This document shows positions 7,090-15,660 of a stretch of DNA of 64,000 nt, piece after piece (position 1 is the stretch's first letter; every line of letters starts with the position of its first letter). The stretch comes from Bog-473 sp963783965. Lineage in GTDB: Bacteria; Actinomycetota; Acidimicrobiia; Acidimicrobiales; RAAP-2. The notes under the pieces were generated by a model. It worked only from the letters and a program-made list of their open reading frames with translations. It made no database searches and was not told the origin of the DNA. The stretch lies in NCBI GenBank assembly GCA_963783965.1, contig CAWAPQ010000001.1, positions 248,001 to 312,000 of the forward strand, read 5' to 3'. The translations under genes and the position numbers were made by a program.

Positions 7090-7200
7090 ATGGCGGCCAC
7101 CCCCGCTCGCGCGGGATACTCGTTCGTGCCAACCGACGGCGGCGTCTTCAGTCACGGCGACGCGGGCGGCTTCTTCGGGTCAGCGGCGGGCGCTCCCTAG
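7090..7200 (+). pseudogene. Orphan GYxxV/DGGVFxxGDA repeat module
   Basis: Thirty-six codons read GMAATPARAGYSFVPTDGGV then FSHGDAGGFFGSAAG before the stop. This is a single unit of the repeat found six times in the secreted protein at 20988-22478 (GMAATPDGAGYWLV, DGGVFGYGDARFYGS). One unit cannot make a propeller, so this is most likely the relic of a longer gene. Its stop is directly followed by the GTG of the MFS gene. Confidence 0.55.
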
Positions 7201-8493
7201 GTGTCGGCGCTCCCTGCGGGGGAGCCGACCGATACGGCCGGCGGGCTGCGCCTGCACCGGTGGTTCGATCGGGCCATTGTGGCCGTGGCCATCACCGCGC
7301 TCGCCTCAGGCTTCGGCCAGTTCGGCGTGGTCGCCGCGCTGGGGGACGTGTCGACGCAGCTGGGTCACGTGGCGTCAGGTGGATCGATTGCCGACAAGGT
7401 CGGGCTGTCCGGAACCAGTATCGGCGTGGGCCTGGCGATCATCCGCATCGCCTCGTTGGGCAGCCTCCCCTTGATCGGTATCGCGGACCGTTTCGGGCGC
7501 CGCCGCGTGATCCTGGTCGTCACGATGGCCGGCCTGGCGCTGACTGCCGCTGCCGCGGCCAGTCCGGGCTACTGGTGGTTCGTCGTCATCTTCGCCTTCG
7601 GTCGACCGCTGCTGAGTGCCACGAACGCGCTCGCCGAAGTGATGGCAGCGGAGGAGACCGGCGCTCGCGACCGTACAGCCGCCATCGCACTGATCGCGGC
7701 CGGCTATGCCGCGGGAGCCGGGCTCTCGGCGGTCATCCACAGCCTTGCGGCCGGGGCCTTGGGCTTTCGCGGGATCTTCGCACTGGCACTCGTGCCCCTC
7801 GCCGTCGTGTTCGCGCTCCGCAGCTGGGTCGAGGAACCCGCCCGGTTTCTGGTGGCGCAGGCCGCAGCGGACCATCCGACCCCCGTCCTGGGCGCGGTCG
7901 GTCCCCGGTATCGACGGCGGGTGGTCATTTTGTGCTCCATCTTCTTCGCGCTCTCCATCGTCACAGGTCCGGCTACCAGCTTCGTGTTCCTCTACGCACA
8001 GGACGTCGTGCACCTGGCCGGCTACGTGTCGGCGCTGATGGTCGTGGCCGCCGGGGCCTCGGGCGGGATCGGTCTGCTGGTGGGCCGATGGCTGGGCGAT
8101 CGGATCGGCCGTCGACCGACCTGCAGCGTCGCGATGGTCGCCATCGCCCTGACGCCGGCGTTCGCCTACTCGGGCACATCGAGCGCGCTCGTCGCTGGGT
8201 ACATTTTGGGCGCGCTCAGCGGTGGGCTGCTCTCACCATCCCTCGGCGCTCTGCTCACCGAGCTCTTCCCGACGTCCGTCCGCGCGTCGGTGACCGGGTG
8301 GTCGGTGACGGCCGGCGTCCTCGGCGCAGTCTGCGGCCTCGTTCTGTTCGGGGCCGTCGCCGATGTCGGCAACCGCTTCGCGTTAGCGGCCGACGTGACG
8401 TTCCTGCCGATGGTGGCCGCGGCGTCGCTCTTCTGGCTACTCCCCGAGACCAAGGGGCGGGAACCGGAGTCCCTGTGGCCGGCCACCGTCTAA
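7201..8493 (+). CDS. MFS transporter (sugar/metabolite-porter type)
   Basis: A 430-residue integral membrane protein with about 12 hydrophobic segments in two halves. Loop 2-3 motif A appears twice, as GIADRFGRRRVI in the N half and GRWLGDRIGRRP in the C half. The protein ends with LPETKGREPE, the C-terminal signature common in sugar and aromatic-acid porters. It probably exchanges a small organic molecule across the cytoplasmic membrane; substrate unknown. The GTG start follows directly on the stop of the orphan repeat frame. Any start further upstream is blocked by that stop. No regulator adjoins it. Confidence 0.85.
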   Translation: MSALPAGEPTDTAGGLRLHRWFDRAIVAVAITALASGFGQFGVVAALGDVSTQLGHVASGGSIADKVGLSGTSIGVGLAIIRIASLGSLPLIGIADRFGRRRVILVVTMAGLALTAAAAASPGYWWFVVIFAFGRPLLSATNALAEVMAAEETGARDRTAAIALIAAGYAAGAGLSAVIHSLAAGALGFRGIFALALVPLAVVFALRSWVEEPARFLVAQAAADHPTPVLGAVGPRYRRRVVILCSIFFALSIVTGPATSFVFLYAQDVVHLAGYVSALMVVAAGASGGIGLLVGRWLGDRIGRRPTCSVAMVAIALTPAFAYSGTSSALVAGYILGALSGGLLSPSLGALLTELFPTSVRASVTGWSVTAGVLGAVCGLVLFGAVADVGNRFALAADVTFLPMVAAASLFWLLPETKGREPESLWPATV

Positions 8494-8849
8494 GCCGGGC
8501 ATGACTTCGGGATTTACGAGCGGTGGCGTTCGGGCCTGTTTCGTGAGGCGCTTTCGCCGAAATACCGAGCGTCCTTAGGCCGAACGCATCGGGGCCAGCC
8601 ATGCACGAATGCGACGGTGACGTCGTCGCCGGACGTTGAGAACAACCAGTGCGGCCTTTGGCGCTTGGAGCGGTGGTCGCACTGCCCGGCCGCCAGAGTT
8701 TCAGATTCGACCACTTGAACAGAACCACATGACGGGCCACCTCTATCTCCTCGACGCCCATTTCGGCGTACACTGCCCGAAGCAGAGCACTGCATCGCTC
8801 GGGTTTCAGACGGAGGCAAGCACATGAACCAGCTCGTCACGGTAGTTCC
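8494..8849. other. Intergenic region, nothing firm
   Basis: No gene supported on either strand. A minus-strand stretch reading RHVVLFKW resembles the first strand of a Dabb (stress-responsive A/B barrel) domain, but the rest does not follow. Confidence 0.35.
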
Positions 8850-9056
8850 GTGTTAGCCAGCGCCGGAGCGACCTTCGGGGGCATCATCGGCTTTGTCATT
8901 TGGATCTTGATCATGATCTGGATCTACAACATCGCCAAGCGCAAGGGTCGCCATGCTTTGGGCTGGCTGATCCTTGGCTTCTTTTTCTCCATCATCACCC
9001 TCATCATTCTGTTGGTGTTGCCCTCCAAGCGCACGACTGACGCCCGCTCTCACTGA
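8850..9056 (+). CDS. Small two-helix membrane protein
   Basis: Sixty-eight residues from a GTG start. There are two transmembrane segments (IIGFVIWILIMIWIYNIA and ALGWLILGFFFSIITLIILL) separated by the basic loop KRKGRHA. The layout matches the many short bacterial membrane proteins with a turn of the form AKRKGR-x-WLxLGF, whose role is unknown. No strong ribosome site is visible. It stands alone. Confidence 0.6.
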   Translation: MLASAGATFGGIIGFVIWILIMIWIYNIAKRKGRHALGWLILGFFFSIITLIILLVLPSKRTTDARSH

Positions 9057-9270
9057 CCTCACGGCTGATGCCGACGTGCCGGCGGACGGGCGCGAGTCAC
9101 GAACCTGCGTGCTTGGACAATCGCACGAGGACTCGATGTGATGGGGTTTCACCGCTCAATGGAGCGAGCCGGAAGCTTGGCAACATCCCTCCGGAAACCC
9201 GGATCGGGCGGCGCGCGGAAGCGGTGCCGCTGGTGCGCCGCCGAACGGGCGTGCAAGTACACCCGAAGTT

Positions 9271-9453
9271 CTAGTGGCCGCGGACTCCCTTATGGCGGGG
9301 GTAGTACAAAAGCGGCAACTGCCCATAAAGGAGAGTAAGCAGCTCCCGGCGACGGATATGGTTCAGCTGATGTTCGTGATCATCCGTCAGGTCACAGAAC
9401 GGACAGTCGTCGTTCTCGAAACCTCTTGATCGTTCCGCATTGACATGTTTCAT
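9271..9453 (-). CDS. Hypothetical 60-aa protein with CPFC motif
   Basis: A short frame starting ATG at 9453. It contains DDCPFCDLTDDHEHQLNH followed by a helix-like LLTLLYGQLPLLYY. The CxxC plus three downstream histidines could bind zinc. Codon use is less GC-rich than in neighbouring genes, and no family was recognised. Confidence 0.35.
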   Translation of the reverse strand: MKHVNAERSRGFENDDCPFCDLTDDHEHQLNHIRRRELLTLLYGQLPLLYYPRHKGVRGH

Positions 9454-9672
9454 AGCGCCGGGTTGCTGTATCGGCTGATTCGTGTGTCAGCCTTAAGCGC
9501 TGTCGTATCGACGCTTTCGGCCCAAACTTGAGGCCACGTCAAAGCTGCATCACTCGGAGCTGCCGCACCGCGACCATGCCCGACCAACCCAGCCGTTCGT
9601 TTCGGGATAATCGAGACGGACGCAAGACCGTGTCGTCAATACGCAGACTGTGCACCGCGGCATAATTCCATC

Positions 9673-10224
9673 GTGCTCAAGAGAACCGCCGGAGAAGGCC
9701 GCTATGCCAGAACTGAGCGAGAGCAGCGCTGGGTTTTGAGCGGAATGCCTCACGATCTCACTGACCCAGTGGAGATTCACGATCTCTACCTCACCGGGTC
9801 CTCACTGCGCCTGCGCCACGTGCGTGAGGGCTCGGACGTCGTCTTCAAGTTGGGTCAAAAAGTTCGGGTTGTCTCCGGTTCTCCAGAACGCGTTCTGATC
9901 ACCAATCTGTATCTCAGCCAGCACGAGTTCGACACCATCAGCCGGTTGGAAGGTACGTCTCTCGACAAGATCCGTTGGCATTGGCGGGTGGAGGGTCGAG
10001 TGTTCTCGGTCGATCAGTTCAGCGGAAGCCTCGAAGGCCTGATCCTCGCCGAGGTCGAACTCACCGAAGACGACGCTCTTCTCGACGCTCCAGCGCTCTC
10101 GGTCGCGGACGTGACACACGAGGACCGTTTTTCGGGGGGCCGTCTGGCTCACCTCACGACGGACGATGCAACAGCTCTGCTCATTGACGTGGCTGCACTC
10201 GTACGCGACGGAGCAGCGCAGTGA
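9673..10224 (+). CDS. CYTH-domain protein (triphosphate tunnel metalloenzyme family)
   Basis: A 183-residue protein. The N-terminal RTEREQRWVL takes the place of the ExExK signature that opens CYTH domains. It is followed by LYLTGSSLRLRHVREGSDVV and later VDQFSGSLEGLILAEVEL, the usual tunnel strands with alternating acidic and basic residues. Family members hydrolyse inorganic or organic triphosphates or make cAMP (CyaB type); which one applies is unknown. The GTG at 9673 is the only start that keeps the ExE motif. The gene is isolated. Confidence 0.65.
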   Translation: MLKRTAGEGRYARTEREQRWVLSGMPHDLTDPVEIHDLYLTGSSLRLRHVREGSDVVFKLGQKVRVVSGSPERVLITNLYLSQHEFDTISRLEGTSLDKIRWHWRVEGRVFSVDQFSGSLEGLILAEVELTEDDALLDAPALSVADVTHEDRFSGGRLAHLTTDDATALLIDVAALVRDGAAQ

Positions 10225-10601
10225 CCCGAGGTCGGCCATTTCCGCGTTCGGCCAACGCATGCGTCTGAAGGTCTTCGCTCCACGCTGAGCGGGCCGTTGC
10301 CAGCCGACTTGAACGTCTGGTCAACTTGTACTGCGCGCGACATTCGTAAACTTCGACCGAGAGCTCCTAAGGCGTCGGGACAAATCTTCCGGTCATGGAA
10401 CGGAAACGACGAAATCGCCAATCGGATCTGGCGCTACGACCTGGTTCCACCCGGCACGGTCGAGACGGAGGACACACTCTCGCTCGTCTGGCCGGCGGTG
10501 TCCGAGTCGTGCGGCCACCTGGGCCCAGTTCCCGCCCTTCCCTCCGGGACATCTGGACGACCGTCAACCCGCCTCGCCGAACTTGTCGTTGCCTGAGACC
10601 C
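10225..10601. other. Intergenic region, nothing seen
   Basis: Lies between the ends of two convergent genes (CYTH and GH12). No gene, RNA or repeat could be supported. Confidence 0.4.
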
Positions 10602-11528
10602 TCAAGCCTTGGATGCGACGTCGAACGTGAGTCCCGTAAGCGGAAACCTCTCGGTGCCCGTGGTGTAGCAGACCTCGACCCCGTACTCGAGTTGCGTCGG
10701 CACGTCAGTGGACTTGACGATCCCTTGCGATACCAGCCACTTGAAGGCGGCCAGGATGTCCACTGAACCCGAGGACACCTGGGTGTCACGGAAGAACATC
10801 AACTCGCCACCGTTGTTGAGAAAGTGGTAGTGCACCCCGTCGAGCTTCACCGCCGTCGTCGCCTTATCGGGCCAGTGTGACTGCGCTCCGGACCATTGAT
10901 TCCAGATCATGATCTCGGTGCCCCAGTTGTTCAGCCAAAGGTCGTATGCCGCATCCCATCCTCCGGCCCCCGAGGGAAATGCCTCCGAAAACGTGGAGGT
11001 GATGGAATTCCAGGCCGATATCGGCTTGGTCGACCGGTGCGCACGACCACCGACGTCGTACTCCGTGTCCGGATAGGTCTCGACTGCGCCACCGTTGTTG
11101 GGTTGCTTCGACACCGCGCTCCAACTGGACTGGTTGCACACGTCGATCGTCTGAGGACCGGCGGACCCGTTCCAAGCGTCGTTGTTGACCCACCAATACT
11201 CAGGGCTGGACGAGCCCGTACCGAAATCCTTCGTTCCTGTGGCCTCGCGGGTGGAAAAGGTCGGATGAGTGCATCGTGCTTCAGAAAGCTGCCCGGTGGC
11301 GGTGGCGGTGGCGGTTGTCGTGGTTGTGCTGGCAGCGGTTGGGCTCCCCTTGCACTTGAGGGATCCTTCCGTCGCACTCGTCTGCTTGAAGACCAGCTGA
11401 CTGCCCGAGCAGGTGGCGCTTTGGGACTGTCCCGAAGTGAGTTGAATCTGCGCCGTGGCCGCGAGCGCGGCCGTCGAGCCCGCGAGCAGGGCAGCGGCTA
11501 TGACGCCAACGGCGAGGACTCGTCTCAT
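10602..11528 (-). CDS. Secreted glycoside hydrolase family 12-like protein
   Basis: A 308-residue secreted protein. The signal peptide MRRVLAVGVIAAALLAGSTA ends near LAA. A short domain with two cysteines and a Thr/Ala linker (about residues 65-80) precede the catalytic module. That module has YWWVNNDAWNG, ISAWNSI, DLWLNNWGTEIMIWNQW with the expected nucleophile Glu, and LEYGVEVCYTTG near the C-terminus with a candidate acid/base Glu. This arrangement fits GH12 endoglucanases/xyloglucanases, which cut beta-1,4-glucans outside the cell. I take the ATG at 11528, after TTGGAGAGAAAG, over a start 18 codons upstream. It is the only plant-polymer gene in the window. Confidence 0.75.
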   Translation of the reverse strand: MRRVLAVGVIAAALLAGSTAALAATAQIQLTSGQSQSATCSGSQLVFKQTSATEGSLKCKGSPTAASTTTTTATATATGQLSEARCTHPTFSTREATGTKDFGTGSSSPEYWWVNNDAWNGSAGPQTIDVCNQSSWSAVSKQPNNGGAVETYPDTEYDVGGRAHRSTKPISAWNSITSTFSEAFPSGAGGWDAAYDLWLNNWGTEIMIWNQWSGAQSHWPDKATTAVKLDGVHYHFLNNGGELMFFRDTQVSSGSVDILAAFKWLVSQGIVKSTDVPTQLEYGVEVCYTTGTERFPLTGLTFDVASKA

Positions 11529-11834
11529 CTTTCTCTCCAATGTTGCTGTGGCCACCGTAGGCGGAAGTCGACAACCCGTCATGTCGGTCGGTCGAGGCCG
11601 TCACACCAGCTTGAGCGGCTGATCAGTACCGGACGTCAAGAGCCGCCAAGCAACAAACGGACAACAGAAGCCCTCCAGGTGGCCGGCTCGTTCATCCGCC
11701 AGTCGATCCCAGAGCGCTGGATGCGCCGCTCCAACGCCGCGATCCTCCTCAGACCACTGAGTGATCTTTCCGTGCGGAAATACACCTGAATCGTCGAAGT
11801 GCTCGTCAGATCCCTGTCGACACCGCGGGAGCGG
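11529..11834. other. Intergenic region upstream of GH12 gene
   Basis: Must contain the GH12 promoter. No gene or repeat supported. Confidence 0.35.
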
Positions 11835-12896
11835 CTAGGTGCTCCATCGTCGAACCAAGAGAATCGTCGCCCCGAACAGCAGGGCCGCAGTGGCAGCCAG
11901 AATCCCCGACTCGCGCCACTGCAAGCTCCAGTAGTGACTGTTCGGCTGGTAGTAGGTGCCCGTCTGCACATGATGTGCAACGAGACACGCCGTGTATCCG
12001 CTGGAGCTCGCGAGTGCGCTCTGACCCGGATTCGATGGAGCAGGGGAATACTCGCAGCGCTGAGCCGCCATGTCGGCTGAGGGGCTGTTCGGAGGTTGCA
12101 GGGACCCGGGGGCGTACCGATAGCCGAATCCAAGATCCCACGCTCCGTTGGCCACCTTGTACGCATTCGACAGCACCTGCTCATTTCCCTGCGGCGAGGT
12201 GGAATACGCGACAAACACCTGTGGGGCCAGCGAGGGCCGGACAAAGAGAACCATCACCACAGAGACCGCGGCGTACAGAGCGATCGTTCCGACGATGGCC
12301 CAGGACACCTTTCTGAAAAGAGCTCCGAGAGCCGCTCCCAACGCCAAGGCGAGCAAGGTGTACGCGACCGGCGCAAGGCCGGTTGTCGGGAAGAACTCCG
12401 GCTGCATTCGCCCGGACTGACCCAGAAACAACGCGACCGGTCCGCCCACATCGCCCAGGACCAATCCAGGAACCCGCTCGTAGGTCCTCCCCGACCACCA
12501 TTGAGCCACGATGGTCAGGGCGATCACCATGATGCCGAGGGACAGGAAGACCGTCAGCGACTTGAGAATGAGCCACTTCGTCCTCGAGATGCCCTGGGTC
12601 CAGGCCAGCCGGTTGGTGTGGCGCTCCAACTCGCCGGCTACCAGGGGTGCGCCGAAGATGACACCGAGCAGGCACGGAATGAAGAGCACCAGGAAGTTCA
12701 GCGCTGTTGCCTGGTTGGAGATCGACCAGGCACCCGAATTGAGCGGACAGCGGAACGTGTTGTAGTGGCACGCTTGGCTGGTCAGCGCAGACTCGTACGC
12801 ACGTCCGAGGAGATACATCCACAGGCCGAGCCCGATGATGACCAGAGCAACCACACCCAGCAGGACGCGATGGCGCCGGAGAACGAGCCAGATCAT
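11835..12896 (-). CDS. ABC-2 type transporter permease
   Basis: A 353-residue membrane protein with about six hydrophobic helices. The first spans residues 12-31, followed by a large extracytoplasmic loop after YESALTSQACHYN and the ABC-2-typical stretch GVIFGAPLVAGELERHTNRL. It is the membrane partner of the ATPase at 12893-13801, whose end overlaps its start by 4 bases (ATGA). With the GntR-type regulator it forms a three-gene unit of the YtrA/B type, usually associated with export or with response to cell-wall-active agents; substrate unknown. Confidence 0.8.
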   Translation of the reverse strand: MIWLVLRRHRVLLGVVALVIIGLGLWMYLLGRAYESALTSQACHYNTFRCPLNSGAWSISNQATALNFLVLFIPCLLGVIFGAPLVAGELERHTNRLAWTQGISRTKWLILKSLTVFLSLGIMVIALTIVAQWWSGRTYERVPGLVLGDVGGPVALFLGQSGRMQPEFFPTTGLAPVAYTLLALALGAALGALFRKVSWAIVGTIALYAAVSVVMVLFVRPSLAPQVFVAYSTSPQGNEQVLSNAYKVANGAWDLGFGYRYAPGSLQPPNSPSADMAAQRCEYSPAPSNPGQSALASSSGYTACLVAHHVQTGTYYQPNSHYWSLQWRESGILAATAALLFGATILLVRRWST

Positions 12897-13801
12897 GCTT
12901 GTCCCTCCCAGGTCTCGCCGGGAAGACCTCCCGACGGAGACGGCCTGGTCGAAGGTGTCGAGAGATAGGCGAGCACGATCTCTTCGAGATCGGGCTCCAG
13001 CACCTGCCAGGACGGGCCTACGAGTTCATATTTGCCTCGGACCAAGACGGTCGACTGGCGCTCTGCCTCCCGGGTTGAGACGACGTCGACGTTCGACGGC
13101 AGCGCTTCGCCGCGTGGACCAACGAGGATTCTGTGGCTCGACAGCAATACCTCGATCGATCCTGTGACCCTGACGTTCGAGTCCGAAAGAATGATGAGGT
13201 GATCGCACACCGGCTCAAGCTCACTGATGATGTGCGACGACAGAAAGACGGTCGTGCCCCGGTCCGCCACCGACGCCAGAAGCATTTCGAGCAGCTGGCG
13301 CCGAGCAAGGGGGTCCAGGCTGGCGACCGGCTCGTCCAACAACAGGAGATCGGGTGACTTTCCCACGCACAAGGCCAGGGCAACCAGCGCTTGTTGGCCG
13401 AGCGACAGTCGATCCACCCGCTGGTCGAGCGGAATGTTCGACTCACCCAGCCACCGGAGCGCGGCGGGATCGTCCCAGGTTGCGTTGACCTTCCGCCCCA
13501 GCGTCAAGGTTTCCCTGACCCGCAGGTTCCCGTAGAGCGGGCGCAACTGGTCGAAGTATCCGATCCTGGACAGATGCCGAGTCCCATTCGGGCGAACGAC
13601 ATCGCCGAATATCTTCACGGTGCCTTGACTCGGTCGTGAAAGGCCGGCCGCCATTCGCAAGAGGGTGGACTTGCCTGCTCCGTTTGGTCCAACCAGACCG
13701 GTGACCGACCCCTCCGCTACTTGCAGCGAACAATCCCGAAGAGCCCACTTCTTGCCATAACGGCGGCCAAGGGCAAGGGTCTCGAGCGCGGCTGGTGTCA
13801 T
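12893..13801 (-). CDS. ABC transporter ATP-binding protein
   Basis: A 302-residue nucleotide-binding subunit. Walker A is GPNGAGKST, the signature is LSLGQQALVALAL (LSLGQ rather than LSGGQ), Walker B is DLLLLDEPVASLDP and the switch is LSSHIISE. The C-terminal 80 residues form the extension common in ABC-2 exporters. It overlaps the regulator before it (GntR stop and ATPase start share ATGA) and the permease after it, so the three proteins are translationally coupled. Confidence 0.9.
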   Translation of the reverse strand: MTPAALETLALGRRYGKKWALRDCSLQVAEGSVTGLVGPNGAGKSTLLRMAAGLSRPSQGTVKIFGDVVRPNGTRHLSRIGYFDQLRPLYGNLRVRETLTLGRKVNATWDDPAALRWLGESNIPLDQRVDRLSLGQQALVALALCVGKSPDLLLLDEPVASLDPLARRQLLEMLLASVADRGTTVFLSSHIISELEPVCDHLIILSDSNVRVTGSIEVLLSSHRILVGPRGEALPSNVDVVSTREAERQSTVLVRGKYELVGPSWQVLEPDLEEIVLAYLSTPSTRPSPSGGLPGETWEGQA

Positions 13802-14199
13802 GATTCCTCTTTCTTCGAAGACTCGGTGGCTTCGGCGACCAGCGCAGCGATTGCCTCATCCCCGAGGCCGGCTGCCCGGGCAGTCCGCATCCATTTCTCG
13901 AGTTGCCGCTGCAGCTGCGGCTGCTCGTGCGGCACTCGGGAGAGCGAGCGCCTGATGTACGTGCCGCTCCCTGGGCGGCCCTCCGTCAGTCCCTGTGCTT
14001 CGAGGTCCCGGTAGGCCCGGTGGACCGTGTTCGGGTTGATGGCGATCTGTTTGACCACATCGCGCACAGTGGGCAGTCGGTCTCCGGGACGTAGCAAGCC
14101 CAGGCGGAGCGCCTGGCGGACCTGGTCGACCACCTGCCGATAGGCCGGGACGCCGGACTTTCGATCCAGTCGAAACTGGATCGTCGGCTCGGGATCCAC
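13798..14199 (-). CDS. GntR-family transcriptional regulator, YtrA type
   Basis: A 133-residue one-domain regulator. The winged helix covers residues 10-80 (GVPAYRQVVDQVRQALRLG, GDRLPTVRDVV, NPNTVHRAYRDLEAQGL, GSGTYI), and the C-terminal 50 residues are a short helical dimerisation tail, as in the YtrA subgroup. Such proteins repress the ABC operon they head. The GTG start at 14199 lies close behind a promoter with an overlapping palindrome, which supports autoregulation. It overlaps the ATPase gene by 4 bases. Confidence 0.9.
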   Translation of the reverse strand: MDPEPTIQFRLDRKSGVPAYRQVVDQVRQALRLGLLRPGDRLPTVRDVVKQIAINPNTVHRAYRDLEAQGLTEGRPGSGTYIRRSLSRVPHEQPQLQRQLEKWMRTARAAGLGDEAIAALVAEATESSKKEES

Positions 14200-14206
14200 C
14201 TATCCC

Positions 14207-14235
14207 AATGTACTAGTAAGTTAGGACAATTGCAA
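14207..14235 (-). promoter_or_regulatory. Promoter with overlapping operator for the GntR/ABC operon
   Basis: On the minus strand, TTGCAA (14235-14230), a 17-base spacer and TACATT (14212-14207) fit -35 and -10 boxes, each 4 of 6 to consensus. The near-palindrome TTACTAGTAC (14219-14210) covers the spacer and -10, a natural repressor site. Transcription would start only a few bases before the GTG. Confidence 0.5.
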
Positions 14236-14238
14236 TCG

Positions 14239-14889
14239 TCAGGAGGCGAGGCGATGGAGATCATCCCAAAGAAGCTCGAGTGCATCGACGACCGTCCCGC
14301 CATTGTCGGCGAGATGCAGCAGCATTCCCGAACTCTTGATTTGCCGAGCCACGTCAAGGTGTTGCAGCGACAGGGACGCGTGAGCATCGAGAACCTCGTC
14401 GGGAGCTCGTCCGAGCAAGTGTGAAAGGTGGACGACGTGACCAAATGCGCCCCACGGCCCACCGAGCCGAGTGCGCGAAGGGAGACCGCGCGCGATCGCC
14501 GGCACCTCCGAAAAGATTTCATACAGTCCATCCCAGACGGGATCATCGGAGGCAAAGGCGACGTGAGGAATGCGATAGATGCGCAGGGTCCCGGCACACA
14601 TGAGGCAGGGCTCGAAGGTCGTGAGCAGGGAATAGCCCACGTACTTGCCGACCGGCAGATTCGCAAGAGCATTCATCTCGGCGTGCGCCATGAACGTACC
14701 GGCAAGTGGTGAGGAGCCATCAGGCGCGTCGAAAACGCGGCTCCGGCCACGGCTGACGATTTCTCCATCAGCATCAATGACGACTGAGCCGACCCCGGCC
14801 GAACCGGAGACCCACGACATCCAGGCTTCTTCGAAGGCGATCTGCCACGGAAGGGACAGTTCGGCCCATGCATCACTCGCATTGGTCAT
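14239..14889 (-). CDS. CMP/dCMP-type deaminase family protein
   Basis: A 216-residue zinc-dependent deaminase. The metal site is complete: HAEMNAL (H69, E71) and PCLMCAG (P94, C95, C98). The fold fits the nucleoside/deoxycytidylate deaminase superfamily; the substrate may be cytosine-, guanine- or pteridine-like and cannot be told. The C-terminal half beyond residue 115 is longer than in tRNA or cytidine deaminases and has no recognised domain. It faces the GntR promoter tail to tail with 40 bp between. The RBS upstream is GGAGACGAGC. Confidence 0.8.
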   Translation of the reverse strand: MTNASDAWAELSLPWQIAFEEAWMSWVSGSAGVGSVVIDADGEIVSRGRSRVFDAPDGSSPLAGTFMAHAEMNALANLPVGKYVGYSLLTTFEPCLMCAGTLRIYRIPHVAFASDDPVWDGLYEIFSEVPAIARGLPSRTRLGGPWGAFGHVVHLSHLLGRAPDEVLDAHASLSLQHLDVARQIKSSGMLLHLADNGGTVVDALELLWDDLHRLAS

Positions 14890-15011
14890 TGCTCGTCTCC
14901 TTGTCCGGAAGGCGCGGGCGGTGCACCAGTTGTCGGGTGCTCTCGGACCTTCGTATGTGGTCAGATGAGGCCTCGGTCAGATTGTTGGATCACGACGTGT
15001 ATGGAGGTCAG

Positions 15012-15626
15012 ATGCGTACGGACATTTGTGATGGTGGAGTTTTCCCTGACTTTGAGCTTGCCGATCAAGCGGGCAAGAAACGATCGCTCTCGGAGCTTCA
15101 GGGGGGCAATGTCATGGTGCTCCATCTTTCCCGTGGGAGCTACGACCCCAAGGAGCATCAGTTCCTTCGGCAGTTCGTCGACGCCTATCCACAGTTCAAA
15201 AATGGATACACGCGCCTGGTGGTGATCTCGACGGACAATCAGCTCAACATCAACGAGTTCCGCGACGCGGTAGGTGCCACGTGGCCTTTCCTATCGGATC
15301 CAGATCGAGTCGTTCAAAAGGATCTCGATATTCAGGAGTACACGGATGAGCCCCACGATCCGATGATTCCGCACACGTTAGTCCTCGAACCGCACCTCAA
15401 GATCTTCAAGATCTACAACGGCTACTGGTACTGGGGTCGTCCCACAATGGCGGAGCTGCACGTGGACCTCCGGAACGTATTCCAACGAATTCGTCCGGAT
15501 TTCGATCTGGCGGCCCCGGGGTTGCGAGAGGCATGGGAGCGAGGTGATCGCGACCGATTCTTGGTCGACACGCTGGAAGAGCCGATCCGATACACAGAAG
15601 GCAAGAGCATCGGCATAAAACGCTGA
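15012..15626 (+). CDS. Redoxin (AhpC/TSA-like) family protein lacking the peroxidatic cysteine
   Basis: A 204-residue thioredoxin-fold protein. The start follows GGAGG by 4 bases. The N-terminal FPDFELADQAGKKRSLSEL is peroxiredoxin-like. In peroxiredoxins the next segment is RG-x-x-CPxxx; here it reads LSRGSYDPKEHQFLRQF with Asp45 in the cysteine position. The only Cys is C6. The rest (VVISTDNQLNINEFRDA, WPFLSDPDRVVQKDLDIQEY, MIPHTLVLEP, IYNGYWYWGRPT) is well conserved in appearance. The protein probably does not reduce peroxide by the usual mechanism; it may bind a partner or use another chemistry. The neighbouring deaminase is divergent. Confidence 0.75.
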   Translation: MRTDICDGGVFPDFELADQAGKKRSLSELQGGNVMVLHLSRGSYDPKEHQFLRQFVDAYPQFKNGYTRLVVISTDNQLNINEFRDAVGATWPFLSDPDRVVQKDLDIQEYTDEPHDPMIPHTLVLEPHLKIFKIYNGYWYWGRPTMAELHVDLRNVFQRIRPDFDLAAPGLREAWERGDRDRFLVDTLEEPIRYTEGKSIGIKR

Positions 15627-15660
15627 CGGCGCGTGGCGCGGGTCGGATTAGGTTGCTGAG

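Noticed and set aside
8600..8780. Possible Dabb (A/B barrel) protein on the minus strand (RHVVLFKW)
   Set aside because: Only eight residues match and none of the three frames continues the fold, so a chance match or an unrecognisable relic.
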